Shown piece by piece: positions 34,440 through 43,079 of a stretch of DNA of 64,000 nt. Made by a program: the position numbers and the translations under genes. Origin of the DNA: Sphingobacterium pedocola. GTDB taxonomy: Bacteria > Bacteroidota > Bacteroidia > Sphingobacteriales > Sphingobacteriaceae. Numbering within the stretch: position 1 is the first letter of the stretch; every line of letters begins with the position of its first letter. The stretch covers positions 1 to 64,000 of the forward strand of contig NZ_MU158692.1 of assembly GCF_015209965.1 (NCBI RefSeq). Reading direction: 5' to 3'. The notes under the pieces were generated by a model that saw only the letters and a program-made list of their open reading frames with translations, was not told the origin of the DNA and searched no databases.

Positions 34440-35750
34440 TTACATATCTTCCAAAGACAGGCCGAGAAACTTGATCTGAAATTGAGCAAGCTCTTTCTGT
34501 AGCGCTCCGGCTTTTTGTTCTAATATGCGTAAATCTATTTTTTTTGGATTCCTTTTCACTTCAGCTAGCGTCGCCGTCTTATCCAGATGGTTCAAGGCGA
34601 CAATATCAATTTCATTTTGCCCTTTACTGTCCCAAAAGTTACCCATTTCTGTCACACGCTCCTCCAAGCTTATCTTTTCTCGAAAATATTGTTCAAGGAC
34701 CAGTCCGCTATACTGTTCGTATCCTTTCTCGATAAATTCACGGAGGAGATCTAACCGTCCTATTTCAATAAGTGCTTGATGCGGGTATATGAATCTAAAC
34801 CAAAAACTCAGATAATGATCCTTAAGGCGCCATCTGCCTTTTCGACTGTTAGGTTTAGAAAAAATAGGCTTGTTCCGTATAATCAAAGAATAGTGCTGCT
34901 CTAAGTTGTTCAGATAAGATCCCGTGTTTTTTTCAATAATAGAATCAATTTCACGCTGTGTATTTTTGCCCGAAGCAATCAATTGGAGTATGGAGAAGTA
35001 AGTACCGTATTCCTTACCAAATTCAGTGATCAAAATATCCTTTCCTTCACCTAAGAATGGAGAGTCCGACCGTGTTATCATATCCAACATTTGGTTTTTA
35101 GTGACTGCTCCTGCATCCATCAGGAGCTCAATATACTTAGCTACTCCTCCTGAAATCATATATAGACAAAGAAGGTCTTCAGGCTCGAAATCTGGATTGT
35201 AATCCTTTAATATCTCTTTTACTACATTCACCTTAAATGGCTGAAGAATCATTTTCGACGTCAACCGACCAAACAAGGGTTCTTTATTGTGCTCAAATAT
35301 TTTGGTCATTAATGAGTATACGGATCCACAGACGATAAGATTGATCTTAGCCCTGTCTTTATATTGATCCCATAAGTTTTGAATATCGCTAAATACAGAA
35401 GGGTTTACATTTTCGAATTCTTGAAACTCATCTATTATAAGTGTAAAATGCTCTTGCAGGGCAAATAACAAAAGCTGTTCAAACAAATCTCTGAAGTAGT
35501 TTATAGTGCCAAATATCCGGAGTCCAAGCATCTGTTCGGCATCGTTCTGAAATTGTTGACACAACAAATGCTCATTTTTTCGGGATACAAAAAGATAGAG
35601 ATATTTCTCCCCCTTAACGGATTCAATCAATAATGAAGTCTTGCCAACTCGCCTTCGACCAATGATTGCTTGGAAACGAGCAATTTCACCGGACTGCTTG
35701 AGTATATTCTCCAACAGTGCCAGTTCTGTATGTCTATTGTAAAACTTCAT
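34440..35750 (-). CDS. DUF234-type AAA ATPase with C-terminal PD-(D/E)XK-like domain
   Basis: A 436-residue cytoplasmic protein. The N-terminal P-loop ATPase has Walker A GRRRVGKTS at 31-39 and Walker B LIIDEF at 104-109. A winged-helix middle (KNTQREIDSIIEKNTGSYLNNL) is followed by a DUF234 domain with the nuclease-like pattern EIDIVAL...TLAEVKRN near 395-415, matching the D and E-x-K of restriction-endonuclease-like folds. This family is widespread in archaea and anaerobes, has no settled function, and is often patchily distributed. The ATG at 35750 is preferred because MKFYNRHTEL is the usual family start; a start at 35768 adds six residues. It stands alone between unrelated genes. Confidence 0.8.
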   Translation of the reverse strand: MKFYNRHTELALLENILKQSGEIARFQAIIGRRRVGKTSLLIESVKGEKYLYLFVSRKNEHLLCQQFQNDAEQMLGLRIFGTINYFRDLFEQLLLFALQEHFTLIIDEFQEFENVNPSVFSDIQNLWDQYKDRAKINLIVCGSVYSLMTKIFEHNKEPLFGRLTSKMILQPFKVNVVKEILKDYNPDFEPEDLLCLYMISGGVAKYIELLMDAGAVTKNQMLDMITRSDSPFLGEGKDILITEFGKEYGTYFSILQLIASGKNTQREIDSIIEKNTGSYLNNLEQHYSLIIRNKPIFSKPNSRKGRWRLKDHYLSFWFRFIYPHQALIEIGRLDLLREFIEKGYEQYSGLVLEQYFREKISLEERVTEMGNFWDSKGQNEIDIVALNHLDKTATLAEVKRNPKKIDLRILEQKAGALQKELAQFQIKFLGLSLEDM

Positions 35751-35881
35751 TCCTAATTTAATTAACAAAAATTAATTTAACAACGATTAACTTAACCGCC
35801 ATTACAAAAATAGATTATATTATATAAACTAACGAATCAAGTTATCATTTATTCGGAAAAAGAGATTGGTTCCGAAGCGTA

Positions 35882-36601
35882 TTAAGGATTGTTCGAAAAT
35901 ATGGAGGCATTGGCCACTAACGCTCTTCTATTCATTTTAAGCATATCACATACCCATTGCGCAAAGTCTTCTGGCTGTAAGACGCTTTCCGGATTGCCAT
36001 CTGTAAGCCCGCCCTGGATACTCATATCGGAAGCAATGGTACTTGGTGTTAATGTAATGACGCGGATGTTTTCCTTACGCCATTCGGCCATCATCGATTG
36101 CGAGAGGGAAATAACGGCAGCTTTTGAAGCGGCATAGGCCGACATGTTACCGCCTCCTTTCAAGCCTGCGGTAGAAGCCACATTAACGATGTCACCTTCG
36201 CCTTTCTCTTTCAAAAAAGGATAGACTGCTTTTGCTGCATAATAGACGCCAAAAAGATTTACGCGAATCACATCCTCCCACTGTTTAGAAGACATGTCTG
36301 CGATCTTACCAAAATCGCCTACACCGGCATTATTGATCAGTATATCTACACCGCCTAGCTTTTCCGCTAACTTCTTGACACCCTCTTGAACTGCTACTTC
36401 GTTGGCTACATCAAACACAGCATAGGCCGCATTGACTCCGATATCGTGTAGCTCGGCGAGTGTAGCTTTCAAGTTCTCTTCATTGCGACCTGTAATTCCG
36501 ACATGCACCCCTTCTCTGGCAAGATACGAAGCAACAGCTTTCCCTAGACCCCTACCCCCTCCGGTAACTATTGCTTTTTTTCCTTTCAATGTAGTAATCA
36601 T
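35882..36601 (-). CDS. short-chain dehydrogenase/reductase (FabG-like)
   Basis: A 239-residue classical SDR. The dinucleotide-binding TGGGRGLG lies at 13-20, NNAG at 90-93, and the catalytic S143, Y156 and K160 (YAASK) are present. R39 in TGRN suggests NADPH preference. It resembles 3-ketoacyl-(ACP) reductases of the FabG type, but a stand-alone gene of this kind may act on many carbonyl substrates, so no pathway is assigned. It has its own promoter (36635-36662) and is not operonic with the rhamnosidase upstream, 88 bases away. Confidence 0.85.
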   Translation of the reverse strand: MITTLKGKKAIVTGGGRGLGKAVASYLAREGVHVGITGRNEENLKATLAELHDIGVNAAYAVFDVANEVAVQEGVKKLAEKLGGVDILINNAGVGDFGKIADMSSKQWEDVIRVNLFGVYYAAKAVYPFLKEKGEGDIVNVASTAGLKGGGNMSAYAASKAAVISLSQSMMAEWRKENIRVITLTPSTIASDMSIQGGLTDGNPESVLQPEDFAQWVCDMLKMNRRALVANASIFSNNP

Positions 36602-36634
36602 AGTTTTATTTTATGAATTTGTAATAGACAAACC

Positions 36635-36662
36635 CAAAAATAAGAAACGGCAGCTATTACAA
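36635..36662 (-). promoter_or_regulatory. promoter of the SDR gene
   Basis: Minus strand: TTG at 36662-36660, a 17-base spacer and TATTTTTG at 36642-36635, a perfect TAnnTTTG match. Transcription would start about 25 bases before the ATG at 36601. Confidence 0.6.
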
Positions 36663-36689
36663 TGTTAACGTTATGTAATCTTAATGCGG

Positions 36690-39386
36690 TTAATGATTTT
36701 CCGAATGAACTGACATCTCGATATTGTGTATACCATTTTCAATTTTAATGGATTGCCCGTGACGTACTGTGCCATTAACTTTTGAAAGTTGCATATTGTC
36801 CGGCGCGACAACGGTCGCGCTACTGCCCACTGGTATAGCAACTTGCATCCGGAGCTTATCTTGTTCCAATGTCCAGTCAACGCCGACGGGGCCATAAGGG
36901 CTATCAATAGTCGATTTTACCCAGGTCACGCCCTTCGGTATTTGCGGCGAGATGCGCACGTGCTGATAGCCCGGTTTTTTTTCATCGACACGTATACCGC
37001 CTAATGCTTGATAAAACCAGGTTCCAATACCGTTATAACAGTTATGTATACGACTACGTTCTCCGTTCCAGTATTCCCAGGTGGTGGAGGCACCCTGATC
37101 AATCATATGTAAATAACCCGGATAATCACGTTGCTTCAACATGGTATACATAAAGTCCGCCGCTCCGTTTTCTATCGCCCATTGCGTTAATATCGGCACC
37201 CCCACTAGCCCTACAGCGATGTGATTCTGATGCTTTTCGGCAGTAGTGCTATAAAGCTTGTTTTTTACTTGTTCAAAGCGGTCAGAGGGCGTTACACCAA
37301 CCAACATGGGATAGGTCATGTCGAGCTGCGATCCGGTCGAGTAGGTGTTTTCAACTGCATCAAAAAAGCGGTGATGTAAGAGTTCATTCAGCTGATCCCT
37401 ACGCTCCGCAAACATCTTTGCATCTTGGGTCTCACCCAGCGTTGCCGCAATTTTTTCCATGGTTGCGAAACATTCACTCACGGTGCAGTTATTTACCAAG
37501 CTAATGGAAGACGGGTTGCCGGAGTCGACACCCGCTGGTGCTAGCCAGTCGCCCAGAAACCAATCCCGGTATTTCGTATCTGGCCATCGCTGTAGGAGGC
37601 CCTCTACGGTATATTCGTCAACATACGAAAGCCATTGTTTCATCTGCGGATAATAACGCTGTATAAGGCGTGGGTCATTATAATTAACATAAGTACGCCA
37701 AGAGGCCATGATCATAAAGCTACACCAATAAGGACCGCCGCCGCCGGCCCCGGGATTTGGTGCCACATGAGGCAGACTTCCGCCTTCCCGCATGGTATCG
37801 GCCCAGGCCTGTAGCCAATTGGTATAAAGTGGTGAGACAGCATACATGGTCTGTAATGTATTCGTCGACGAAATACCATCTCCACCATAGCCTGCCCGTT
37901 CCAGATGCGGGCAGTCTACCATATAACCGCTAAAACTGAGACAGCGCATGGTATACTGAATCATATCGTGTATCGCATTTAGATCGGGATCGGAACATGA
38001 AAAGGATGACGTCGTCTTAAAATCGGTATGAATGAGATAAGCTTTGATATCTTCCGCTTTGGGCGCCGTAGACAGGTTCGAAACCCGAACATACTGAAAG
38101 GCGTGATGGTTGAACCGGTTTCGGAACACTTCGGCATTCCGTCCGGCAGCAATGTAGATATCCTGCTGGCCTTGATCCAGAAAGTTTCCCTCTTGATCGA
38201 GAAAGTCGCTATATGCTAACACGACTTCCTGCTTCTCCTTCAGGCCGCTCAGCGCTATTTCAAACCAGCCATTGAGCGCCTTACCCATGTCTACAAGCCA
38301 AGTGCTGTCATTGAGTTGCTTGATCGCTTTAGGCGTGAAGGTCTGCTGAATTTTATTCGGTTCCGTCATCTGAGGAGAAGCGATATGCGGCGGTATTTCG
38401 ACGACTTGCACTCCTTGCCATGATCTGCTATCTAGCGTACCCTTCTTCATATCAACGGGATTAAGGCCCGCTTCTACCCGCTCGCCACCAAACTGAAGTG
38501 CCCGCCATGTACCTGTATCGCTGTAGCCGCTGGCCGATCCTTGCCAGGAAGCATCGGTCGTGAGAAGTGTAGTCCAGCGCTTATTTTTTTCAAGCACATC
38601 AAGCTGTGCTTTTACGAGTGCCCCATCAAATTTAACATCAAATCCGGTTGTCGGCTTATACCACCCTGTCCCCAACCAAAGCACGATTTCGTTCTCACCT
38701 TGACGAAGATATGTACTGATATCGTAGGTGGTGATGATTGATCGTTTATCCAAATGCGAAACGGCCGGAGATAGGACATCATCGCCCACCTTCGTACCGT
38801 TAATATATACCTCGTAATATCCCAGTGAATTGATGTGTAAAAAAGAGGTCTTCAATTGATCGAGAAAAAAGCCTTTGCGGAGCAAAGGGCTTTGGACCGT
38901 AGCGAGTCCAATGTAATCGCCTTGGATACTTTCGTTGTCGATGATCCCCACACCAAAGCGTTCAATATCGCTCCACGCCGATACCTCACCTTTTGCATTC
39001 CACACACGCACGCGCCAATAGCAGAGGCTACGTGAAGTCAGCGGTTTTCCGGCATAAGGGATCATCACCGAAGCGCCTGATTTCACTTTTCCAGAACCCC
39101 ATAGATCCGCCAAGGCATTCTTACGTAAACTTAAGCTGTCCGATGCAACCTGAACTTCATAATAAACCTGTTGCATCTGCCCTTTGCTATAGGTCGTCTT
39201 CCAACTGAAGTGCGGGCGAAGGTTATCTATCGCATGTGGCCGAATCAAATTCTCACATCGTAGATCGGACACAGATATCGCTGAAGGGCTTACGCTGCTT
39301 GCGCTACCTGTCAACGCGACGAGGGCGAGGAAAAGAAGAATATACCGTATGCTATACGATCGATGTTCCGGATATAAAATAATCAT
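36690..39386 (-). CDS. secreted GH78 alpha-L-rhamnosidase family protein
   Basis: An 898-residue exported enzyme from the ATG at 39386 (signal peptide about 15-33, YILLFLALVALTGSA). Order of domains: an Ig-like N domain (VSDLRCENLIRPHAIDNLRPHFSW), the rhamnosidase N domain (YINGTKVGDDVLSPAVSHLDKR), an (alpha/alpha)6 barrel and a C-terminal beta domain (VDWTLEQDKLRMQVAIP). The catalytic acid block reads DCPHLERAGYGGDG (near 490-503) and the second Glu lies in TTWEYWNG near 769. It should release terminal alpha-L-rhamnose from plant or bacterial glycans. The start at 39425 is rejected because a -7 element (39407-39414) lies downstream of it. It stands alone, with no SusC/D partner of its own. 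Confidence 0.85.
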   Translation of the reverse strand: MIILYPEHRSYSIRYILLFLALVALTGSASSVSPSAISVSDLRCENLIRPHAIDNLRPHFSWKTTYSKGQMQQVYYEVQVASDSLSLRKNALADLWGSGKVKSGASVMIPYAGKPLTSRSLCYWRVRVWNAKGEVSAWSDIERFGVGIIDNESIQGDYIGLATVQSPLLRKGFFLDQLKTSFLHINSLGYYEVYINGTKVGDDVLSPAVSHLDKRSIITTYDISTYLRQGENEIVLWLGTGWYKPTTGFDVKFDGALVKAQLDVLEKNKRWTTLLTTDASWQGSASGYSDTGTWRALQFGGERVEAGLNPVDMKKGTLDSRSWQGVQVVEIPPHIASPQMTEPNKIQQTFTPKAIKQLNDSTWLVDMGKALNGWFEIALSGLKEKQEVVLAYSDFLDQEGNFLDQGQQDIYIAAGRNAEVFRNRFNHHAFQYVRVSNLSTAPKAEDIKAYLIHTDFKTTSSFSCSDPDLNAIHDMIQYTMRCLSFSGYMVDCPHLERAGYGGDGISSTNTLQTMYAVSPLYTNWLQAWADTMREGGSLPHVAPNPGAGGGGPYWCSFMIMASWRTYVNYNDPRLIQRYYPQMKQWLSYVDEYTVEGLLQRWPDTKYRDWFLGDWLAPAGVDSGNPSSISLVNNCTVSECFATMEKIAATLGETQDAKMFAERRDQLNELLHHRFFDAVENTYSTGSQLDMTYPMLVGVTPSDRFEQVKNKLYSTTAEKHQNHIAVGLVGVPILTQWAIENGAADFMYTMLKQRDYPGYLHMIDQGASTTWEYWNGERSRIHNCYNGIGTWFYQALGGIRVDEKKPGYQHVRISPQIPKGVTWVKSTIDSPYGPVGVDWTLEQDKLRMQVAIPVGSSATVVAPDNMQLSKVNGTVRHGQSIKIENGIHNIEMSVHSENH

Positions 39387-39406
39387 GGTATACAGATTGG
39401 ATGACG

Positions 39407-39414
39407 CAAATATA
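39407..39414 (-). promoter_or_regulatory. -7 element upstream of the rhamnosidase gene
   Basis: The minus strand reads TATATTTG, a perfect match to TAnnTTTG, about 20 bases before the ATG at 39386. No TTG is found at the usual spacing, so only the -7 element is supported. It decides against the longer start at 39425. Confidence 0.4.
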
Positions 39415-39578
39415 TGGATGAACATTAGGCTTTTTATCTTGACAACGTGCCGTTGGTAAATCTTTCTTTTTCAAAAAATACACAAAAAACTAAAAATCAA
39501 CTCATTACAACCTACCGCCAATACATTATTGGTAAAGCTCAAATACGGGCGGAGAACAGATAATAGAAGTATATTTCG

Positions 39579-39586
39579 TAGGTTTG
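39579..39586 (+). promoter_or_regulatory. -7 element upstream of the DUF6377 gene
   Basis: TAGGTTTG matches TAnnTTTG and lies 24 bases before the ATG at 39611, giving a short leader. No TTG at proper spacing was found. Confidence 0.4.
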
Positions 39587-39610
39587 TAGGGAAAGGACCA
39601 AAAATTATAG

Positions 39611-41236
39611 ATGCCCGTGTTGAAAGTGAAAAGAATTTTATTAACCCTTATCGGCCTGTTATCTTCTTGCCTTGTCGTGTACGCTAGCACGGAGATAGAC
39701 TCCTTATTGAAGGAGCTTGATAAGACTATTGCAGATCGTAAGTTGTATACATCGATTAAGGAGCAAAAGATAGATGACATTAAAAAAGTGCTTACAACGC
39801 AAAGTTCGCTCGACGAGCAATTTCATCTGCACAAAAAAATTATTGAAGAGTACCAATCCTTTATATGTGATTCTGCACTCGTCTATATCGATCGAAATAT
39901 AGCGATTGCCAAGGTATTGAAGAATGATATTTATTTAGCGGAGAGCAAGCTAAAACTCGCATTCGTGCTGTCGCTATCAGGCCTATTTACGCAAGCGCGG
40001 GAGGTGTTTGATAGGATAGAATACCACAAATTACCACAGTATTTAAAGGCTTTGTATTGCTGGGATTACATTCGCTATAATGAAAATCTGCTCAAATACA
40101 CGGACAACCCAACGTACGAACATATTTATGTAAAAGAGAACCAACGGTATCGGGACAGTTTAATGCATATGCTTGGAAAAGATACAGATATGTATCTGAA
40201 AGAAAAGTCGTTCAAATTAAAAGGAGAAGGAGCGTATGCGGAATCGGCTCAGATACTGACGGCATTGTTTAAACAGGAAGAACCTGGCTCGCATAGTTAT
40301 GGCATGTCGGCAATGGCGTTATCCATGATAAACCGAGCGCTTAAAAATACGGATCTGGAAGTAATGTATCTCCTTCTAGCAGCTATTACCGATGTTAAAC
40401 TAGCCGTTAAAGAAAATGAATCCTTGCTAACGCTAGCGATCCATCTGCATAAAAATGGGGACGTAAATAGGGCTTATAATTATATACAAGCTTCATTAGA
40501 AGATGCAAATTTTTACAATTCCCGTTTCAGGAACGCGGTGATCTCCCGCACCCAGCCTATTATTGAGGCTACATATTTAGCCAAAATCGAAGAGCAGAAA
40601 AAGAATCTACGGTTGTATGCGCTCACGTTAAGTGTTTTTGTGATCATCTTGATCTTTACGCTTTACTTTTTATATAAGCAGGTGAAGATCGTATCAAGAG
40701 CGCGAAAAAACCTGAAACAGATCAACACTCAATTGATTTCCGTAAATCAAAAATTAGACGAGGCTAATCTGATACGTGAGCGATACATTGGATATTATAT
40801 TAACCAATGCGCGGTATATCTCGACAAGCTGGATGATTACCGAAAGCAAGTGAATCGCAAAATCAAAGCCGGACAGATTGACGATCTGCAAAAGCTGACT
40901 TCCTCCACACGGACGCTTGAAAAAGATGCACAAGAGCTTTATGAACATTTTGATAGCACATTCTTCGAAGTGTATCCCAACTTTGTAGAGGAGTTCAATG
41001 CCCTTTTACGAGAAGAAGAGCGGTATCAACTCAAGAAAGATCAGCTGAATACCGAACTACGTATTTTTGCGCTCATCCGTTTAGGGATAACCGATGTCAA
41101 CCAAATTGCCATATTTCTTCGTTATTCTATACAAACCATCTATAACTATAAGAGCAAAGTAAAGGGAAAAGTACTTGCCGATAGTGATAATTTTGAAGAC
41201 AAAGTGAAGAAAATAGGCGGTTTTGAAGCCAAATAA
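39611..41236 (+). CDS. DUF6377-type membrane regulator
   Basis: A 541-residue protein: a signal or first membrane segment at about 8-25, a helical TPR-like region (40-320), a transmembrane helix at about 334-356 (YALTLSVFVIILIFTLYFLY), a coiled coil (KNLKQINTQLISVNQKLDEANLI) and a C-terminal helical domain with a LuxR-like helix-turn-helix (about 489-520, IRLGITDVNQIAIFLRYSIQTIYNYKSK). This is the layout of Bacteroidota DUF6377 proteins, which sit next to polysaccharide loci and are presumed one-protein sensors with a periplasmic or surface-facing part and a cytoplasmic DNA-binding part. It is the only candidate regulator beside the mannose-glycan genes downstream. Confidence 0.8.
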   Translation: MPVLKVKRILLTLIGLLSSCLVVYASTEIDSLLKELDKTIADRKLYTSIKEQKIDDIKKVLTTQSSLDEQFHLHKKIIEEYQSFICDSALVYIDRNIAIAKVLKNDIYLAESKLKLAFVLSLSGLFTQAREVFDRIEYHKLPQYLKALYCWDYIRYNENLLKYTDNPTYEHIYVKENQRYRDSLMHMLGKDTDMYLKEKSFKLKGEGAYAESAQILTALFKQEEPGSHSYGMSAMALSMINRALKNTDLEVMYLLLAAITDVKLAVKENESLLTLAIHLHKNGDVNRAYNYIQASLEDANFYNSRFRNAVISRTQPIIEATYLAKIEEQKKNLRLYALTLSVFVIILIFTLYFLYKQVKIVSRARKNLKQINTQLISVNQKLDEANLIRERYIGYYINQCAVYLDKLDDYRKQVNRKIKAGQIDDLQKLTSSTRTLEKDAQELYEHFDSTFFEVYPNFVEEFNALLREEERYQLKKDQLNTELRIFALIRLGITDVNQIAIFLRYSIQTIYNYKSKVKGKVLADSDNFEDKVKKIGGFEAK

Positions 41237-41668
41237 ATTCTATTCGACCTACCAATTCGACTTCTTTACTTACGCTTAATTATTTCAAAATCAATACTAT
41301 ATCGTTTTAACCCATTTAAAATCGTTTACTTAGATGCCTACCTGCTGCTACAGATGGGCATTTTGCTTTATACATTTGTTTGTGCAAAGCATACAGGTCT
41401 TGTGACTCGAAGCACGGAAACGTATTTTGGGTGTCTGCCCTGTATAACTTGCATCCTTTTATGAATTATTTATAAACCATATATGAAGATATCCACGAGT
41501 TATACGCGTGTGTACGAATGACCACGAAGTATCATGAGTACCGTTAAAAACGACCGACTTTAAATTCGAATAATACAGTTTGGATATGATGACCGGCATA
41601 TGCGATATCCAATAAGCACATGATGTGTGCGAGAACCGATAATAAACGATAACGAATACGAATTATAG
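41237..41668. promoter_or_regulatory. gene-free upstream region of the mannose-glycan locus
   Basis: 432 bases between the regulator and the first enzyme gene; no gene is visible. TACATTTG (41371-41378) matches the -7 consensus but has no TTG at a suitable distance. The last 170 bases are A/T-rich with several near-palindromes (e.g. ACGAGTTATACGCGT), likely operator sequences, but nothing can be fixed. The locus promoter is expected here. Confidence 0.35.
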
Positions 41669-43063
41669 ATGAAAAGATCCTTAGCCACAGCATGTTTATT
41701 TCCCCTTTTTCTATCGATGGGGATACGTGCTTATGCACAACAAATCACACCCTTCAAAGAAGATGATCGCGTGGTATTCCTCGGCAACAGTATTACAGAC
41801 GGCGGGCATTACCACGCCTATATCTGGCTGTACTATATGACACGTTACCCCCAGATGAACCTGTTGATACAGAATGCAGGTATAGGAGGCGATCGCGTGA
41901 TCGAAATGCTAAAGCGTTTAGACGGCGATGTGTTCAGCAAACAACCAACGGTACTTATCACGACATTTGGCATGAATGATTCGGGCTATCTCGAATACAA
42001 TGGTCCGGAACCTGAAAAATTCGCAAACAGCAAAGTCAAGGAATCTTTTGAGGCTTTCAAACAGATGGAAAAGCGCTTTCAAGGGCTTCCGGATACAAAA
42101 ATAGTACTATTGGGAAGTTCCCCTTACGACGAGGAGGCTGTCATCCAAGATAATACTGCACTCAAAGACAAGAATAAAGCGATGCTGCGTATTGTCGATT
42201 TTCAAAGAGCATCGGCCGACCAAAATAATTGGGAGTTTTTTGATTTCAACCAATCTATGACCGATATCAATCGAAGGTTTCAGAAAACGGACGCCAGCTT
42301 CACGATATGCGGAAATGACCGCGTACATCCCGACACCGACGGGCATATGGTGATGGCCTATCTCTTCCTAAAAGCGCAGGGATTCGCTGGAAAAAAAGTA
42401 GCAGAAATAGCCATTGATGCTTCCAAGAAGCGCATAGTCTCTTCTGCTAACTGTACATTATCCGACATCAAAAAAAATGCGACCAGAATCAGTTTTGATT
42501 ACCAAGCGAATGCTTTACCCTATCCGTTAGACACTATTCCAAGGGGATGGGGCAGCAAAAAAAGTCAGTCTGACGCCATAAAAGTCGTTCCTTTCATAGA
42601 AGAGATGAACCAAGAGCTATTGACTGTGACGGGGCTCAATGGAAATCACAAATTGTTGATAGACGACGAAGTGATAGGTGTGTGGTCGGCCGCCGACTTT
42701 GCCAAAGGTATTAACCTGGCAACGCTAACCAATACGCCGCAGTATCAACAGGCGCTACGCGTTATGCATTTGAATGAAGCGCGTTGGGAGATTGAGCGGC
42801 AGTTTCGGGATTACGCTTGGGTACAATATAACTTCTTTCAGCCCCGCGGACTGCTCGATGCAAATAATCGAAAAGCAATCGAGGTATTAGATCAACATAT
42901 AAGTACGGACGGATGGCTGAGGGCCAAGCGGGATTTATATGCAAAAGCGATGTTTCCTGAAGTTAGAGATGCATGGCAGGGGCAAATGGACTTGTTACTG
43001 GATGCCATCAAAGATGTAAACACACCGAAAAAGAGAACACTTAGTCTCGTACGCGTAAAGTAA
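41669..43063 (+). CDS. secreted SGNH/GDSL-family hydrolase
   Basis: A 464-residue exported protein (signal peptide 1-23, IRAYAQ). The SGNH blocks are in place: GNSITDGG at 38-45 (nucleophile Ser), GIGGDR (Gly block), FGMND at 100-104 (Asn block) and the Asp/His pair in HPDTDGH at 220-226. About 200 more residues form a C-terminal helical extension. Such enzymes in Bacteroidota loci remove acetyl or other ester groups from glycans. It is the first gene of the series, 17 bases before the GH38 gene, so it may strip esters to expose mannosyl units to the following enzymes (inference). Confidence 0.8.
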   Translation: MKRSLATACLFPLFLSMGIRAYAQQITPFKEDDRVVFLGNSITDGGHYHAYIWLYYMTRYPQMNLLIQNAGIGGDRVIEMLKRLDGDVFSKQPTVLITTFGMNDSGYLEYNGPEPEKFANSKVKESFEAFKQMEKRFQGLPDTKIVLLGSSPYDEEAVIQDNTALKDKNKAMLRIVDFQRASADQNNWEFFDFNQSMTDINRRFQKTDASFTICGNDRVHPDTDGHMVMAYLFLKAQGFAGKKVAEIAIDASKKRIVSSANCTLSDIKKNATRISFDYQANALPYPLDTIPRGWGSKKSQSDAIKVVPFIEEMNQELLTVTGLNGNHKLLIDDEVIGVWSAADFAKGINLATLTNTPQYQQALRVMHLNEARWEIERQFRDYAWVQYNFFQPRGLLDANNRKAIEVLDQHISTDGWLRAKRDLYAKAMFPEVRDAWQGQMDLLLDAIKDVNTPKKRTLSLVRVK

Positions 43064-43079
43064 CGGATCGAAGAATACG

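Noticed and set aside
41371..41378. TACATTTG as promoter of the mannose locus
   Set aside because: It matches the -7 consensus but there is no TTG at 17-23 bases, and it lies 290 bases from the first gene; mentioned only in the region entry.
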